The notes: generated by a model not told the origin, from the letters alone. A DNA stretch of 32,725 nt from CAZXYF01 sp964644705 (GCA_964644705.1 CAZXYF010000012.1:1-32725); one strand, 5' to 3'; shown: positions 15,647 to 24,134, counted from the stretch's first letter. Translations and numbers: made by a program.

Positions 15647-16096
15647 TCACCCTGGTACAGGGAGTACATTCACAGCCCGCATTGCAAATGTCATAGCCAG
15701 ATCTATCACATACAAGAACGCGCCTAACACAAGAATTGCGACCAAAACAACACTGGTTGACCGCCGAAGTTCGTCGGATCCCGGCCACGAGACCTTCTTC
15801 AACTCGTTTTCCGTGTCCACCAGAAGATCGATGAAGCCCTGTGCCGAATTGTCAGTAGCGTCGATCCCAATTTTAAATCCAAACATCAGATAAGAAGTGA
15901 TAGCCGCCAGTACCACGAACAATCCCGCACCCCACAATGAGCCAAACGGAAGCTCAAGCCCCATAGGCCGCACAGGGTGACCACCAATCAGTTGAGCAAA
16001 TCTCCAGCTCGCAAACAACGAAAATACCAGCATGCCGGTTCCAGCAGCACCCCGCGCATATTTTCCCTGATTGGGCTTGTAGGGGGATAAATTCAT
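15647..16096 (-). CDS. secE: Preprotein translocase subunit SecE, long three-helix form
   Basis: SecE clamps the SecY channel. The C-terminal part is diagnostic: an amphipathic segment ENELKKVSWPGSDELRRST followed by a transmembrane helix (VVLVAILVLGAFLYVIDL). Two further hydrophobic segments precede it (around GMLVFSLFASW and GAGLFVVLAAITSYLMFGF), so the protein has about three helices and 149 residues rather than the common single-helix form of about 60. I prefer ATG 16096 (MNLSPYKPNQGKYARG). The frame continues upstream to a TTG at 16150. Neither start has a clear ribosome binding site. It sits between tRNA-Trp and nusG, the standard position. Confidence 0.9.
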   Translation of the reverse strand: MNLSPYKPNQGKYARGAAGTGMLVFSLFASWRFAQLIGGHPVRPMGLELPFGSLWGAGLFVVLAAITSYLMFGFKIGIDATDNSAQGFIDLLVDTENELKKVSWPGSDELRRSTSVVLVAILVLGAFLYVIDLAMTFAMRAVNVLPVPG

Positions 16097-16213
16097 GATA
16101 GTCCAACAAAAAGCTAAGAGTTTGTCTAATAGATCTGTGGGTAATCCCAAACGTTCAACTCAGATCAGAACCGCCTCAGCAAGATGAAAACCGCACATCA
16201 CAACGGAAAACTC

Positions 16214-16291
16214 TGGCAGGCCAGGAGGGACTTGAACCCCCAACCGCCGGTTTTGGAAACCGGAGCTCTAGCCGGATTGAGCTACTGGCCT
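16214..16291 (-). tRNA. trnW: tRNA-Trp (anticodon CCA)
   Basis: A full cloverleaf is visible: acceptor AGGCCAG/CTGGCCT, D-loop with AGCTCAATCCGG, anticodon stem CCGGT/ACCGG around loop TTCCAAA, and T-loop GTTCAAG. Discriminator G is followed by an encoded CCA (16214-16216). It lies between rpmG and secE, as in many bacteria. Confidence 0.95.
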
Positions 16292-16345
16292 GCAGAGATC
16301 TTTTATCTTGCCGGTCGTGTCATTCCCGCTTCCGGGAAGGCCACA

Positions 16346-16489
16346 CTACTTTTCCGTATGTTCCGTATGTTTACGACAACTCGGGCAAAACTTGCTGCGT
16401 TTCAGCTTTTTTGTTCCCGACTTACTCCGCGTGGTGCGGTAATTGCCGCGCTTGCATTCGGAACACTCTAATGTGATGTCAATTTGCAT
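16346..16489 (-). CDS. rpmG: Large ribosomal subunit protein bL33
   Basis: This 47-residue gene begins with ATG at 16489 and ends with TAG at 16346. It encodes MQIDITLECSECKRGNYRTT and ends KFCPSCRKHTEHTEK. The two CxxC pairs (CSEC and CPSC) form the zinc ribbon of the zinc-binding type of bL33. The start follows GAGAGGG and lies eight bases after the tuf stop, so the two genes are co-transcribed. Its position between tuf and tRNA-Trp/secE is the usual one. Confidence 0.95.
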   Translation of the reverse strand: MQIDITLECSECKRGNYRTTRSKSGTKKLKRSKFCPSCRKHTEHTEK

Positions 16490-16497
16490 GGTCCCTC

Positions 16498-17691
16498 TCA
16501 CTCAATGATCTCAGTCACAACACCAGCAGCCACGGTGTTACCACCCTCGCGGATAGCAAACCGCAGTTGATCTTCCATGGCGATCGGATCAATCAACTCT
16601 ATATTCAGAGTCACGTTATCGCCAGGAAGCACCATATCCTGCCCTTCTGGCAGTGTGACGGTACCGGTGACATCTGTTGTTCGAAAATAGAACTGAGGTC
16701 GATAACCCGTAAAGAATGGAGTGTGACGGCCACCCTCGTCTTTCGTCAGCACATAGACCTCGCCTTTGAATTTGGTATGCGGGGTGATGGATCCCGGCTC
16801 GGCAAGAACCTGACCGCGTGTCAGATCTTCCTTCTCAATGCCACGCAACAGCACGCCGACGTTGTCACCGGCCTGGCCGCTTTCGAGGGTTTTGCGGAAC
16901 ATCTCCACGCCTGTGACCACGCTTTCCTGAATATCATGGGACATCCCCACGATCTCAACGTCATCACCAACTTCCACCACGCCACGCTCGACACGTCCGG
17001 TGCCGACGGTTCCGCGGCCTTTGATGCTAAAGACGTCTTCAATGGGCATCAGGAACGGCTGGTCAATATCGCGTTCCGGTTCAGGCAGGTAATCATCCAG
17101 GGCCTCAACCAGTTCACCGATGGGCTCCTGCTTCTCTTCATCTTCCGGATTTTCGAGCGCTTCCAGGGCGGATCCTTTGATAATCGGGATTTCGGCGCCC
17201 GGGAAGTCATACTCTTCCAGAAGCTCCCGGATCTCCATCTCGACCAGCTCCAGAAGTTCAGGGTCGTCGAGCTGATCAGTTTTATTGATGAATACAACAA
17301 TACCCGGAACGTCAACCTGCCGGGCCAGCAGGAGATGCTCGTGCGTCTGGGGCATCGGTCCATCTGCCGCGCTGACCACCAGCACGGCTCCGTCCATCTG
17401 GGCCGCCCCCGTGATCATATTCTTGATGTAGTCACGATGTCCCGGGCAATCAACGTGAGCATAGTGCCGGTTTTCGGTCTCATACTCAACATGCTGAGTA
17501 GCAATAGTTATCCCTCGATCCTGCTCCTCGGGAGCATTATCAATGGATTCAAAGGGACGATATTCAGCAAAACCCTGATCCGCCAGATAGCGTGTCAGAG
17601 CTGCAGTAAGGGTAGTCTTACCATGATCAACGTGGCCAATTGTTCCCACGTTGAGGTGCGGCTTCGTTCGCTTAAATTCTTCCTTGGCCAT
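16498..17691 (-). CDS. tuf: Translation elongation factor Tu
   Basis: EF-Tu delivers aminoacyl-tRNA to the ribosome as a GTP complex. The 397 residues match the family. G1 GHVDHGKT is at 19-26, G3 DCPGH at 81-85 and G4 NKTD at 136-139. The beta-barrel domains follow with GRGTVGTGRVERG, FRKTLESGQAGDNVGVLLRG and TVAAGVVTEI at the end. Residue 86, right after the catalytic His85, is Arg (codon CGT) where bacterial EF-Tu usually has Ala; archaeal and eukaryotic EF-1A have Arg there. ATG 17691 is preceded by GGAGG. It is the only tuf copy in the window and lies after tRNA-Thr(GGT), probably read from the promoter at 18109-18137. Confidence 0.98.
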   Translation of the reverse strand: MAKEEFKRTKPHLNVGTIGHVDHGKTTLTAALTRYLADQGFAEYRPFESIDNAPEEQDRGITIATQHVEYETENRHYAHVDCPGHRDYIKNMITGAAQMDGAVLVVSAADGPMPQTHEHLLLARQVDVPGIVVFINKTDQLDDPELLELVEMEIRELLEEYDFPGAEIPIIKGSALEALENPEDEEKQEPIGELVEALDDYLPEPERDIDQPFLMPIEDVFSIKGRGTVGTGRVERGVVEVGDDVEIVGMSHDIQESVVTGVEMFRKTLESGQAGDNVGVLLRGIEKEDLTRGQVLAEPGSITPHTKFKGEVYVLTKDEGGRHTPFFTGYRPQFYFRTTDVTGTVTLPEGQDMVLPGDNVTLNIELIDPIAMEDQLRFAIREGGNTVAAGVVTEIIE

Positions 17692-17811
17692 GATTCAACT
17701 TGCCTCCCGGACAACTATGCACAAAGAAACATCCTAACAGTGAGAAAAACCTTTTTCCTCAACTCCTGATTCGATCACGTCCCCACTCGGAGACCTGTAA
17801 AACACAATACC

Positions 17812-17887
17812 TGGTGCTGCTGATGGGACTTGAACCCATGACCTCGTCCTTACCAAGGACGCGCTCTGCCGTCTGAGCTACAGCAGC
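17812..17887 (-). tRNA. trnT: tRNA-Thr (anticodon GGT)
   Basis: Acceptor GCTGCTG/CAGCAGC, D-loop AGCTCAGACGGCAG, anticodon stem CGTCC/GGACG around TTGGTAA, T-loop GTTCAAG, discriminator A and encoded CCA. It lies 120 bases before tuf and is the counterpart of E. coli thrT upstream of tufB. Confidence 0.95.
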
Positions 17888-17922
17888 GAATTTCCACGCT
17901 CTGTGATGCTGCACTTCACAGC

Positions 17923-18030
17923 TCACATGTCTTCCACTTGCAGGGGATAATCTCCCTCCCATCCAATATGCTGCCCAGAACCCAGCTGGATATCCCCGAT
18001 GGAGCGCATAGAGTTCTTAACTAAGGACAT
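17923..18030 (-). CDS. Possible 35-residue leader ORF upstream of tRNA-Thr/tuf
   Basis: A short frame from ATG 18030 to TGA 17925-17923 lies in the roughly 220-base leader between the promoter at 18109-18137 and tRNA-Thr(GGT). It reads MSLVKNSMRSIGDIQLGSG and then QHIGWEGDYPLQVEDM. GGGAG lies only two bases before the ATG, a poor spacing. There is no recognised family and no run of regulatory codons. It may be chance; it is listed because the leader is otherwise unexplained. Confidence 0.2.
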   Translation of the reverse strand: MSLVKNSMRSIGDIQLGSGQHIGWEGDYPLQVEDM

Positions 18031-18108
18031 GACTCCCGCTCGTTCTACTGGTTCTGGATAAAAACCGATGGAAGGAACGTTGGCTATTTTTCAGGACCAA
18101 CGCCGTTA

Positions 18109-18137
18109 ACAATACAGCATCTCATAACACCCGTCAA
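18109..18137 (-). promoter_or_regulatory. Sigma-70-type promoter for tRNA-Thr(GGT)-tuf
   Basis: On the minus strand TTGACG (18137-18132) and TATTGT (18114-18109) are separated by exactly 17 bases. It lies between tRNA-Gly and tRNA-Thr(GGT), so tuf and downstream genes can be transcribed apart from the first three tRNAs. It implies a leader of about 220 bases before the tRNA. Confidence 0.6.
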
Positions 18138-18182
18138 ACCCAATACTAACCGGGCGATTAACGGGACACCGCTTCAATTTTA

Positions 18183-18257
18183 TGGAGCGGGCGATGGGAC
18201 TCGAACCCACAACGGCTGGCTTGGAAGGCCAGCGCTCTGCCATTGAGCTACGCCCGC
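18183..18257 (-). tRNA. trnG: tRNA-Gly (anticodon TCC)
   Basis: Acceptor GCGGGCG/CGCCCGC, D-loop AGCTCAATGGCAG, anticodon stem CTGGC/GCCAG around CTTCCAA, T-loop GTTCGAG, discriminator T and encoded CCA. It is 13 bases after tRNA-Tyr in the transcript. Confidence 0.95.
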
Positions 18258-18270
18258 GTCGAAAGTATTA

Positions 18271-18356
18271 TGGTGGGCAGGGAAGGATTCGAACCTCCGA
18301 AGGCAAACGCCAACAGATTTACAGTCTGTCCCCTTTAACCACTCGGGAACCTGCCC
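18271..18356 (-). tRNA. trnY: tRNA-Tyr (anticodon GTA)
   Basis: An 86-base class II tRNA with a long variable arm (GGCGTTTGCC). Acceptor GGGCAGG/CCTGCCC, D-region TTCCCGAGTGG, anticodon loop in CAGACTGTAAATCTG, T-loop GTTCGAA, discriminator A and encoded CCA. Confidence 0.95.
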
Positions 18357-18412
18357 GCCAGTAAATCAATTTGACGCAACGCGTGCTCCGCAACGTATCG
18401 ATATTGCGGTTG

Positions 18413-18487
18413 TGGAGCCAGCGAGGGGATTCGAACCCCTAACCTGCGGTTTACAAAACCGCTGCTCTGCCGTTGAGCTACACTGGC
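18413..18487 (-). tRNA. trnT: tRNA-Thr (anticodon TGT)
   Basis: Acceptor GCCAGTG/CGCTGGC with one T-G pair, D-loop AGCTCAACGGCAG, anticodon stem GCGGT/ACCGC around TTTGTAA, T-loop GTTCGAA, discriminator T and encoded CCA. It is the first gene of the tRNA/tuf cluster, the counterpart of E. coli thrU. Confidence 0.95.
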
Positions 18488-18502
18488 GCTGCGCATCTAT
18501 TA

Positions 18503-18530
18503 TTTATACCAAACCCCAGATTTTTTGCAA
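18503..18530 (-). promoter_or_regulatory. Promoter of the tRNA-Thr/Tyr/Gly cluster
   Basis: TTGCAA (18530-18525) and TATAAA (18508-18503) are 16 bases apart on the minus strand. The -10 box ends 15 bases before the tRNA-Thr 5' end, which would give a very short leader, typical of tRNA operons. Confidence 0.55.
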
Positions 18531-18547
18531 ACGTACGGCACCTCAAT

Positions 18548-18576
18548 TTGACAAATCGCCGTCCGTGTCTTCTAAG
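18548..18576 (+). promoter_or_regulatory. Possible nadE promoter
   Basis: A perfect TTGACA (18548-18553) is followed after 17 bases by the weak -10 match TCTAAG (18571-18576). It is divergent from the tRNA promoter at 18503-18530, which lies 18 bases away. The next ATG is 29 bases downstream of the -10. Confidence 0.4.
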
Positions 18577-18604
18577 TACCACTTTTACTTCCGTCAGGAT
18601 CTGA

Positions 18605-20320
18605 ATGATGAAAATAGCTATGGCACAATTGGGTCCCACAACTGGAGACCTGGAGGGGAACTGCGATGCCGTTATCGATAGCCTGAAACAAGCACGCCAG
18701 CAGGGATGTGATCTCGTCGTTACCCCCGAGACCGCCCTCACTGGATATATGAGCTGCGACCTTCTGGAAGTCGACGCCTACATTCACCACAACAAGGACT
18801 TGCTCATTGAGCGCATCGTTCCAGCCACAACTGGCCTGACCGCCGTGGTGGGATTCGTGGACTACGACTCCCGTAAGGGAAAAGTCATCAACCGCTACAA
18901 TGCGGCCGCGGTCATCCACGACGGATCCATCCTGGGAACTGCCCATAAACGGTGCCTGTGCCGCTACCGTTTTTTCGACGAGACACGGTATTTTACCCCC
19001 GGACACCAAACCCTCGTGCAACCCGTCACCATCGACGATCGGCGAGTGAACCTGGCTCCTATCATTTGCGAAGATCTGTGGGATGAAAACTATAGTGCCT
19101 CCCCGTATAAGGAAGCAGTGCAAGAGGGTGCGGACATGATGGTGGTTTTGAACGCCTCCCCCTTCGAGCCCGGCAAATCACGCCACCGAGAGGAGCTGAT
19201 TCGTAAACACCAGGGGGATCATCCTCTGCCGATAATTTACACCAACACCACGGGAATCGGGGATAACCTGAAGGGAGTCATCCCCTTTGATGGCCGTAGC
19301 ATGGCTTACGACGCGGGCGGCTCGTTGGTCTGTATGGGATCGTTTTTCGAACAGGAGCTCGCCGTCACCACACTCAATGATGACCTTAAAGGCACACCGA
19401 TCAGCCACCCCAGCTGGAGCCAGACTGAAGAACTCCATACGGCGTTGACCTTTTCACTGCAGGAATACTGCCAGGACTGTGGGTTTGGTCAAGTTGTTCT
19501 GGGAATGAGCGGCGGCATCGATTCCTCCCTCTGCGCCGCCCTCGCTTCAGAAGCTCTCGGCCCCGAAAACGTTCTGGGGGTCACACTGCCTTCCCGCCAC
19601 AGTTCCAGCAACACACGTAATGATGCCCGGATGTGCTGCGAGAAGCTGGGCACTGATTTCTCCGAACTTTCCATCGAACAGCTTTACTCCGACACCATTG
19701 AACAGTTCAACCAGTGGAAAGAGATCAACAACAACGTCACGTGCGAGAATTTCCAGGCGCGGCTGCGCGGCCTGTTGCTCATGGGTATATCCAATGAGAC
19801 CGGCCGACTGGTGATCGCCACCGGTAATAAAACCGAGTTGGGTCTCGGCTACTGCACACTGTACGGAGACATGGTCGGAGGCATGCTGTTGATCGGCGAC
19901 ATCAACAAAACGCAGGTGTATGATCTGGCGGAATACATAAATCAAAAACATGACCAGAAACTGATCCCGACCTCCGTATTGGAACGTCCCCCTTCCGCCG
20001 AATTAGCCGAGGATCAGACCGACCCATTTGATTATCCCGTCGTCGCTCCTTTGATCGATGATTTGATTGCACGCTATGACGCTCAAACGCTGATGAACAT
20101 GTTCCGGCGCCGGGAGTTGAAAAACCACTACCCGGATGATCTTTATGACCGGTATGATGAAGCGGATTTCCGCCGACTGCTGGACAATGTTTACCATCGT
20201 TATCGTCGGAGTGCGTTCAAACGATCCCAGTCAAGTCCCATTCTGATTGTCTCCAACCGGGCCCTCGGATTCGACCTCCGCGAAACCATCATCAACCGCT
20301 GGCACCCCGATATTGAATAA
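18605..20320 (+). CDS. nadE: Glutamine-dependent NAD+ synthetase
   Basis: The enzyme makes NAD from nicotinic acid adenine dinucleotide using ATP and ammonia released from glutamine. It is a two-domain protein of 571 residues. The N-terminal nitrilase-like glutaminase domain has the Glu42 (TPETALTGY), Lys115 and Cys155 (IICEDLW) triad. The C-terminal synthetase domain has the P-loop SGGIDSS at 302-308 and ATGNKTELGLGYCTLYGDM, which binds the substrates. Two adjacent ATG codons occur; AGGA lies five bases before the first and eight before the second, so the start may be 18608 (570 residues). The gene is divergent from the tRNA cluster and convergent with uvrB. Confidence 0.95.
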   Translation: MMKIAMAQLGPTTGDLEGNCDAVIDSLKQARQQGCDLVVTPETALTGYMSCDLLEVDAYIHHNKDLLIERIVPATTGLTAVVGFVDYDSRKGKVINRYNAAAVIHDGSILGTAHKRCLCRYRFFDETRYFTPGHQTLVQPVTIDDRRVNLAPIICEDLWDENYSASPYKEAVQEGADMMVVLNASPFEPGKSRHREELIRKHQGDHPLPIIYTNTTGIGDNLKGVIPFDGRSMAYDAGGSLVCMGSFFEQELAVTTLNDDLKGTPISHPSWSQTEELHTALTFSLQEYCQDCGFGQVVLGMSGGIDSSLCAALASEALGPENVLGVTLPSRHSSSNTRNDARMCCEKLGTDFSELSIEQLYSDTIEQFNQWKEINNNVTCENFQARLRGLLLMGISNETGRLVIATGNKTELGLGYCTLYGDMVGGMLLIGDINKTQVYDLAEYINQKHDQKLIPTSVLERPPSAELAEDQTDPFDYPVVAPLIDDLIARYDAQTLMNMFRRRELKNHYPDDLYDRYDEADFRRLLDNVYHRYRRSAFKRSQSSPILIVSNRALGFDLRETIINRWHPDIE

Positions 20321-20386
20321 TCCGCGCAACGCAGTCGTTCTCTCGGGAAGACACCGCAATGCCACCCGTCCCCGACGGGACAACTG

Positions 20387-22366
20387 CTATTCCGTTTCTG
20401 CCTCCTTCAGTTCTTCGATCCGGTCACGCAATTCGGCGGCCCGTTCAAAATCCAGCCGATCCGCCGCCTCCTGCATCTCCTCCTTCAACTCATCCACCCG
20501 GTTCGCCGTCACATAATCCTCCTCCGCCTCGTTAACAACCGGGGTCTCCACCCGTCTCTCCCAGGCGGCCACCTCATAATCAATGCCCTCCCCGATTTCC
20601 TTCTGGATCGTCTCCGGTTCAATCCCGTGTTTCTCGTTATGCTCGATCTGAATCTCACGTCGCCGCTCGGTTTCCTCAATGGCAGCCGCCATCGAATCCG
20701 TAATTTCATCGGCATACAGAACAACTTTCGCGTTCACGTTCCGAGCGCAACGACCAATGGTCTGGATCAGAGAGGTGCGTGACCGCAGGAATCCTTCCCG
20801 ATCGGCATCGAGAATGGCCACCAGGGAAACCTCTGGCAAATCAAGTCCCTCCCGCAAAAGGTTCACCCCCACCACAACATTATACTTTCCCCGCCGGAGA
20901 TCATTTAATATTTCTACTCTTTCCACAGTCTGTACTTCACTGTGCAGATATGCGCATTTGAGCTCTTCCTCCTGCAAATACTCGCTGAGATCCTCAGCCA
21001 GCCGCTTGGTCAGTGTCGTTACCAGGGTGCGCTCATCTCTTTCCACCTGATCACGAATTCGCTGGATGACATCCTGGACCTGGCCGCTGGCGGGCTCCAC
21101 CTCAATCTCGGGGTCCACAAGGCCGGTGGGCCGAATGATCTGCTCCACCACTTCGCCACCGCTTTTCTCCACCTCATAGTCGCCGGGCGTCGCCGACACA
21201 TACATGACCCGGTCGAGCATCTCCTCCCACTCATCAAATGTCAGTGGGCGGTTGTCCATCGCCGAAGGAAGCCGAAAACCGTGTTCCACCAGGGTCTTTT
21301 TACGCGATCGATCCCCATGATACATGGCATGTATCTGCGGGACGGTCTGATGTGATTCATCCACGATGCACAGATAATCATCGGGGAAATAATCGATCAA
21401 ACAGGCCGGTCGCTCCCCGGGGGATCGTCCACTGAGGTGCCGGGCGTAATTTTCGATCCCCGGACAGAACCCCACTTCCGATATCAGCTCCATGTCATAG
21501 CGGGTGCGCGATTCCAACCGCTGTGCTTCTTCGAACTTCCCCTCGTTGCGCAGCTCCGTCAATCGCTCCTCCAGCTCCTCCTCTATACTTTCCAGCACCC
21601 CCTGAATGCGGTCCGCCGGGGTGACGAAGTGGTTGGCGGGATAAATGGTCAGGGACTTATTGTCCTCCAGCTTTTGGCCGCTCAACGGGTCGATGACGGC
21701 AATCTTATCCACGTAATCCCCGAAGAAATCGATGCGATAAGCAATCTCGTCGTAGGCGGGGTAAACCTCAACCACGTCCCCGCGCGCCCGGAATGTCCCT
21801 CTTTTCAACTCCAGATCACTGCGGGAATACTGCAATTCAACCAGTCTCTCAAGCAGTGCCTCCCTTTCCAGCTGATCATTCACCTCGACATGAGAATACA
21901 TCTGCTTGTAATCTTCAGGGGACCCGATCCCGTAAATGCAGGACACGCTGGCCACAATCACCACGTCCTCCCGTTCCATCAACCTGGTCGTCGCAGCCAG
22001 TCGTAAACGGTCAATATCCTGGTTGATGCTTGCATCTTTTGCGATGTACAGATCGCGGTTGGGAACGTATGCTTCGGGCTGGTAGTAATCGTAATAACTG
22101 ACGAAATACCCCACGGCGTTTTCGGGAAAAAACTGCTTGAACTCTCCGTACAGCTGGGCCGCCAGCGTTTTATTGTGACTCAGGACAAGTGTCGGCATCC
22201 CGAGATTCTCGATGACGTGGGCCATCGTGAACGTTTTTCCCGTACCGGTCGCCCCCAGCAGCGTTTGATGCTTTTTACCTGACCCGTACATTTCCGTCAG
22301 CTTACGGATGGCCTTGGGTTGATCCCCGGCGGGCTCGAATTCAGAAGATAATTGGAATTTGGGCAT
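20387..22366 (-). CDS. uvrB: Excinuclease ABC subunit B
   Basis: UvrB verifies DNA lesions in nucleotide excision repair, receives DNA from UvrA and recruits UvrC. I set the start at ATG 22366 (MPKFQLSSEFEPAGDQPKAI, 659 residues), the position conserved in the family, with GGAAAA upstream. An in-frame ATG at 22435 would add 23 atypical residues overlapping the next gene. Walker A GATGTGKT is at 38-45. The beta-hairpin YYDYYQPEAY, DESH box, YVSATPG and the helicase motif VI QTIGRCARN follow. A C-terminal UVR motif (ELKEEMQEAADRLDFERAAE) binds UvrC. It is the last of three minus-strand genes and converges with nadE across 66 bases. Confidence 0.96.
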   Translation of the reverse strand: MPKFQLSSEFEPAGDQPKAIRKLTEMYGSGKKHQTLLGATGTGKTFTMAHVIENLGMPTLVLSHNKTLAAQLYGEFKQFFPENAVGYFVSYYDYYQPEAYVPNRDLYIAKDASINQDIDRLRLAATTRLMEREDVVIVASVSCIYGIGSPEDYKQMYSHVEVNDQLEREALLERLVELQYSRSDLELKRGTFRARGDVVEVYPAYDEIAYRIDFFGDYVDKIAVIDPLSGQKLEDNKSLTIYPANHFVTPADRIQGVLESIEEELEERLTELRNEGKFEEAQRLESRTRYDMELISEVGFCPGIENYARHLSGRSPGERPACLIDYFPDDYLCIVDESHQTVPQIHAMYHGDRSRKKTLVEHGFRLPSAMDNRPLTFDEWEEMLDRVMYVSATPGDYEVEKSGGEVVEQIIRPTGLVDPEIEVEPASGQVQDVIQRIRDQVERDERTLVTTLTKRLAEDLSEYLQEEELKCAYLHSEVQTVERVEILNDLRRGKYNVVVGVNLLREGLDLPEVSLVAILDADREGFLRSRTSLIQTIGRCARNVNAKVVLYADEITDSMAAAIEETERRREIQIEHNEKHGIEPETIQKEIGEGIDYEVAAWERRVETPVVNEAEEDYVTANRVDELKEEMQEAADRLDFERAAELRDRIEELKEAETE

Positions 22367-22407
22367 AATCTTTTCCGAAAATCTACTTCTACTTCCAGGT
22401 GACCCCT

Positions 22408-22809
22408 TCAGAATTGCTTCCGTGGGGGGCGACACATCACATACGGCCGCAGTTTTTCAACCGTCTTTGGCCCAATTCCGTCAACCCGATCCAGGTCCTC
22501 AAGATCTCCGTACGGCCCATTCTCTTTTCGATCTTGAATCACCCCTTGTGCTGTTTTGGGGCCGATTCCTGGCAAGAGCTGGAGCTCATATCCGCGGGCG
22601 GTATTTATATCCATCCGCACCGGCTGTTCGATCTTTTCTACGGCATTTTTGATCCTGAACTGATCCCCGGCTCCCACACGATACCGAATTTCCAAGTAAC
22701 TGAGAAAAAGGACAACCAGACCTCCCGCCACGAGCAGGACTCGTATCTCCCGCCCCGACAGCTGGAACCACCTGCTCGACTGCGATGTCATTGGTACCCG
22801 CGCCCCCAT
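22408..22809 (-). CDS. ComEA-like helix-hairpin-helix protein with one membrane anchor
   Basis: The 133-residue protein has a short N-terminal cytoplasmic part, one transmembrane helix at about 21-40 (IRVLLVAGGLVVLFLSYL) and a C-terminal pair of helix-hairpin-helix motifs (LPGIGPKTAQGVI at 79-91 and VDGIGPKTVEKL at 109-120). Its layout resembles ComEA, the periplasmic DNA receptor of natural transformation, but the name alone does not prove that role. The start could also be the ATG at residue 7. The gene begins three bases after the peptidase stop and ends 41 bases before uvrB, so the three probably form one transcript. Confidence 0.85.
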   Translation of the reverse strand: MGARVPMTSQSSRWFQLSGREIRVLLVAGGLVVLFLSYLEIRYRVGAGDQFRIKNAVEKIEQPVRMDINTARGYELQLLPGIGPKTAQGVIQDRKENGPYGDLEDLDRVDGIGPKTVEKLRPYVMCRPPRKQF

Positions 22810-22812
22810 CTT

Positions 22813-24096
22813 TCAGCGAAGTTTTCGTTTTATCTCGCGCACCACGGACCGGGGTAGTGTTTCTTTCACCCTTCGCTCAACACGCACCTGCAAGCCCCGC
22901 CCCGTGTCCTCATAATATGCCCTCAAAACATTCCCTGGATGATGCAAACAATAAAGTTCGGGAAATCCCGTCCCGGGATTCCTGATATATATATAGCTGT
23001 TTCTCCCGCCCCCCTGATCGCGAGGACAGGTGAACAGTCCCCTTACAGTATCCCGGTCCGATGAATCGATTTTTCGCCCCAGGCCAGTTGTCATCCTCCA
23101 TTTGATCCTGTCACTCAACAGTCTCGAATGCAGCTTGCTCAGGCTGCTAAAATTTCTGGGCCCGTCCATTATTCGCCGCCCCAGCGACATGAGGACGCGC
23201 ATGTTCGATCGACATCGCGATTCCGGGCTGGGTTTGAGATCCTTGACGTACCGGAGCCATGAGTTCTGGAAAGCGCGAATTTTGTGCCCGAAACACTTTT
23301 GGTATGCCGCCCGGGGATCCGTGCCTTCCGACATGAGCTTGAGATAACGCAACAGCCGGGGACGATGCCGTCCCCCGTGCGCGTGGCACAGAAAATGTAT
23401 GATGGACCAGGCCTGAGTATATTGTACGGAGGCTTCTCCTTTACGCACGTTGGCCAGCCATTTTCGGCTTTTCATCAAAAACAGCTTTTTGAACGGGAAT
23501 AATCTATTTTGTGTCGCGGCCTGTTTCAAGATCATGAGCCGCCTGGCCGGCACCTTCCCGGTAACAAAACGCTTCCCATTCCACATGGACTCGGCAAAAT
23601 ACTCGGCAAATCCCTCATTCACCCACAGGGGAACATCCGCCCGAATGCAACTATACAGAAACTGATGAAACCCCTCGTGATAAAGCGTTTCAAAAACCCG
23701 CTGGGCCGTTCGTCCGTCCCGACATGCCGCGAGCATCTTCTCGTCGGAGATAAACGCTCCCGCTGAGCCTTTCAGTGAGGGCGGGATTGCGTTTTCGTAA
23801 TCTCCCCGATGCCTATAGACTCTGACGAGAAATCGAGAATGCTCCCTCAAATTGTATTCCCGGAATCGACGCCGATACTCCTGATATATTTCCTCCATAT
23901 GCTGGGAGACCAACCTGGTAAAGCGCGGGCTGATGTCCGATTCCACCACGTAATGGGTCGTGCGAACACTGTGAAATTTCTCGCCCGCCCATACATCCGC
24001 GTACGGAGCGGCGGTCAGAACAACCACGAGCACCAGCACGCAGCCTTGCCAGAAATTCCACCCCCGGCGATGTTTCATATGTGATGATCTGCTCAC
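22813..24096 (-). CDS. Secreted gluzincin-type metallopeptidase, DUF1570-like
   Basis: A 427-residue protein with an N-terminal signal sequence (hydrophobic core VLVLVVVLTAAPYA, then a likely cleavage near VWA-G). The zinc site HEGFH is at 140-144 and the third ligand is probably Glu161 in LWVNEGFAEYF, the gluzincin arrangement seen in M1-like and DUF1570 proteins. The C-terminal half has no recognised domain. I choose the GTG at 24096 because GGAGG lies five bases upstream; a GTG at 24102 would overlap the ribosome binding site, and ATG 24078 lies too far from it. It has its own good promoter (24135-24163). The substrate is unknown. Family assignment is by motif only. Confidence 0.8.
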   Translation of the reverse strand: MSRSSHMKHRRGWNFWQGCVLVLVVVLTAAPYADVWAGEKFHSVRTTHYVVESDISPRFTRLVSQHMEEIYQEYRRRFREYNLREHSRFLVRVYRHRGDYENAIPPSLKGSAGAFISDEKMLAACRDGRTAQRVFETLYHEGFHQFLYSCIRADVPLWVNEGFAEYFAESMWNGKRFVTGKVPARRLMILKQAATQNRLFPFKKLFLMKSRKWLANVRKGEASVQYTQAWSIIHFLCHAHGGRHRPRLLRYLKLMSEGTDPRAAYQKCFGHKIRAFQNSWLRYVKDLKPSPESRCRSNMRVLMSLGRRIMDGPRNFSSLSKLHSRLLSDRIKWRMTTGLGRKIDSSDRDTVRGLFTCPRDQGGGRNSYIYIRNPGTGFPELYCLHHPGNVLRAYYEDTGRGLQVRVERRVKETLPRSVVREIKRKLR

Positions 24097-24134
24097 GGTC
24101 ACCTCCGTATAAATAACTATGATGGTCTATTTTT

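Noticed and set aside
20365..20379. CCCGTC-CCC-GACGGG hairpin between nadE and uvrB as a terminator
   Set aside because: The stem is only six bp and no T-run follows on either strand; it may add little.
22367..22435. Longer UvrB with 23 extra N-terminal residues
   Set aside because: The family starts at MPKFQL, and the extension overlaps the HhH gene and has a poor start context.
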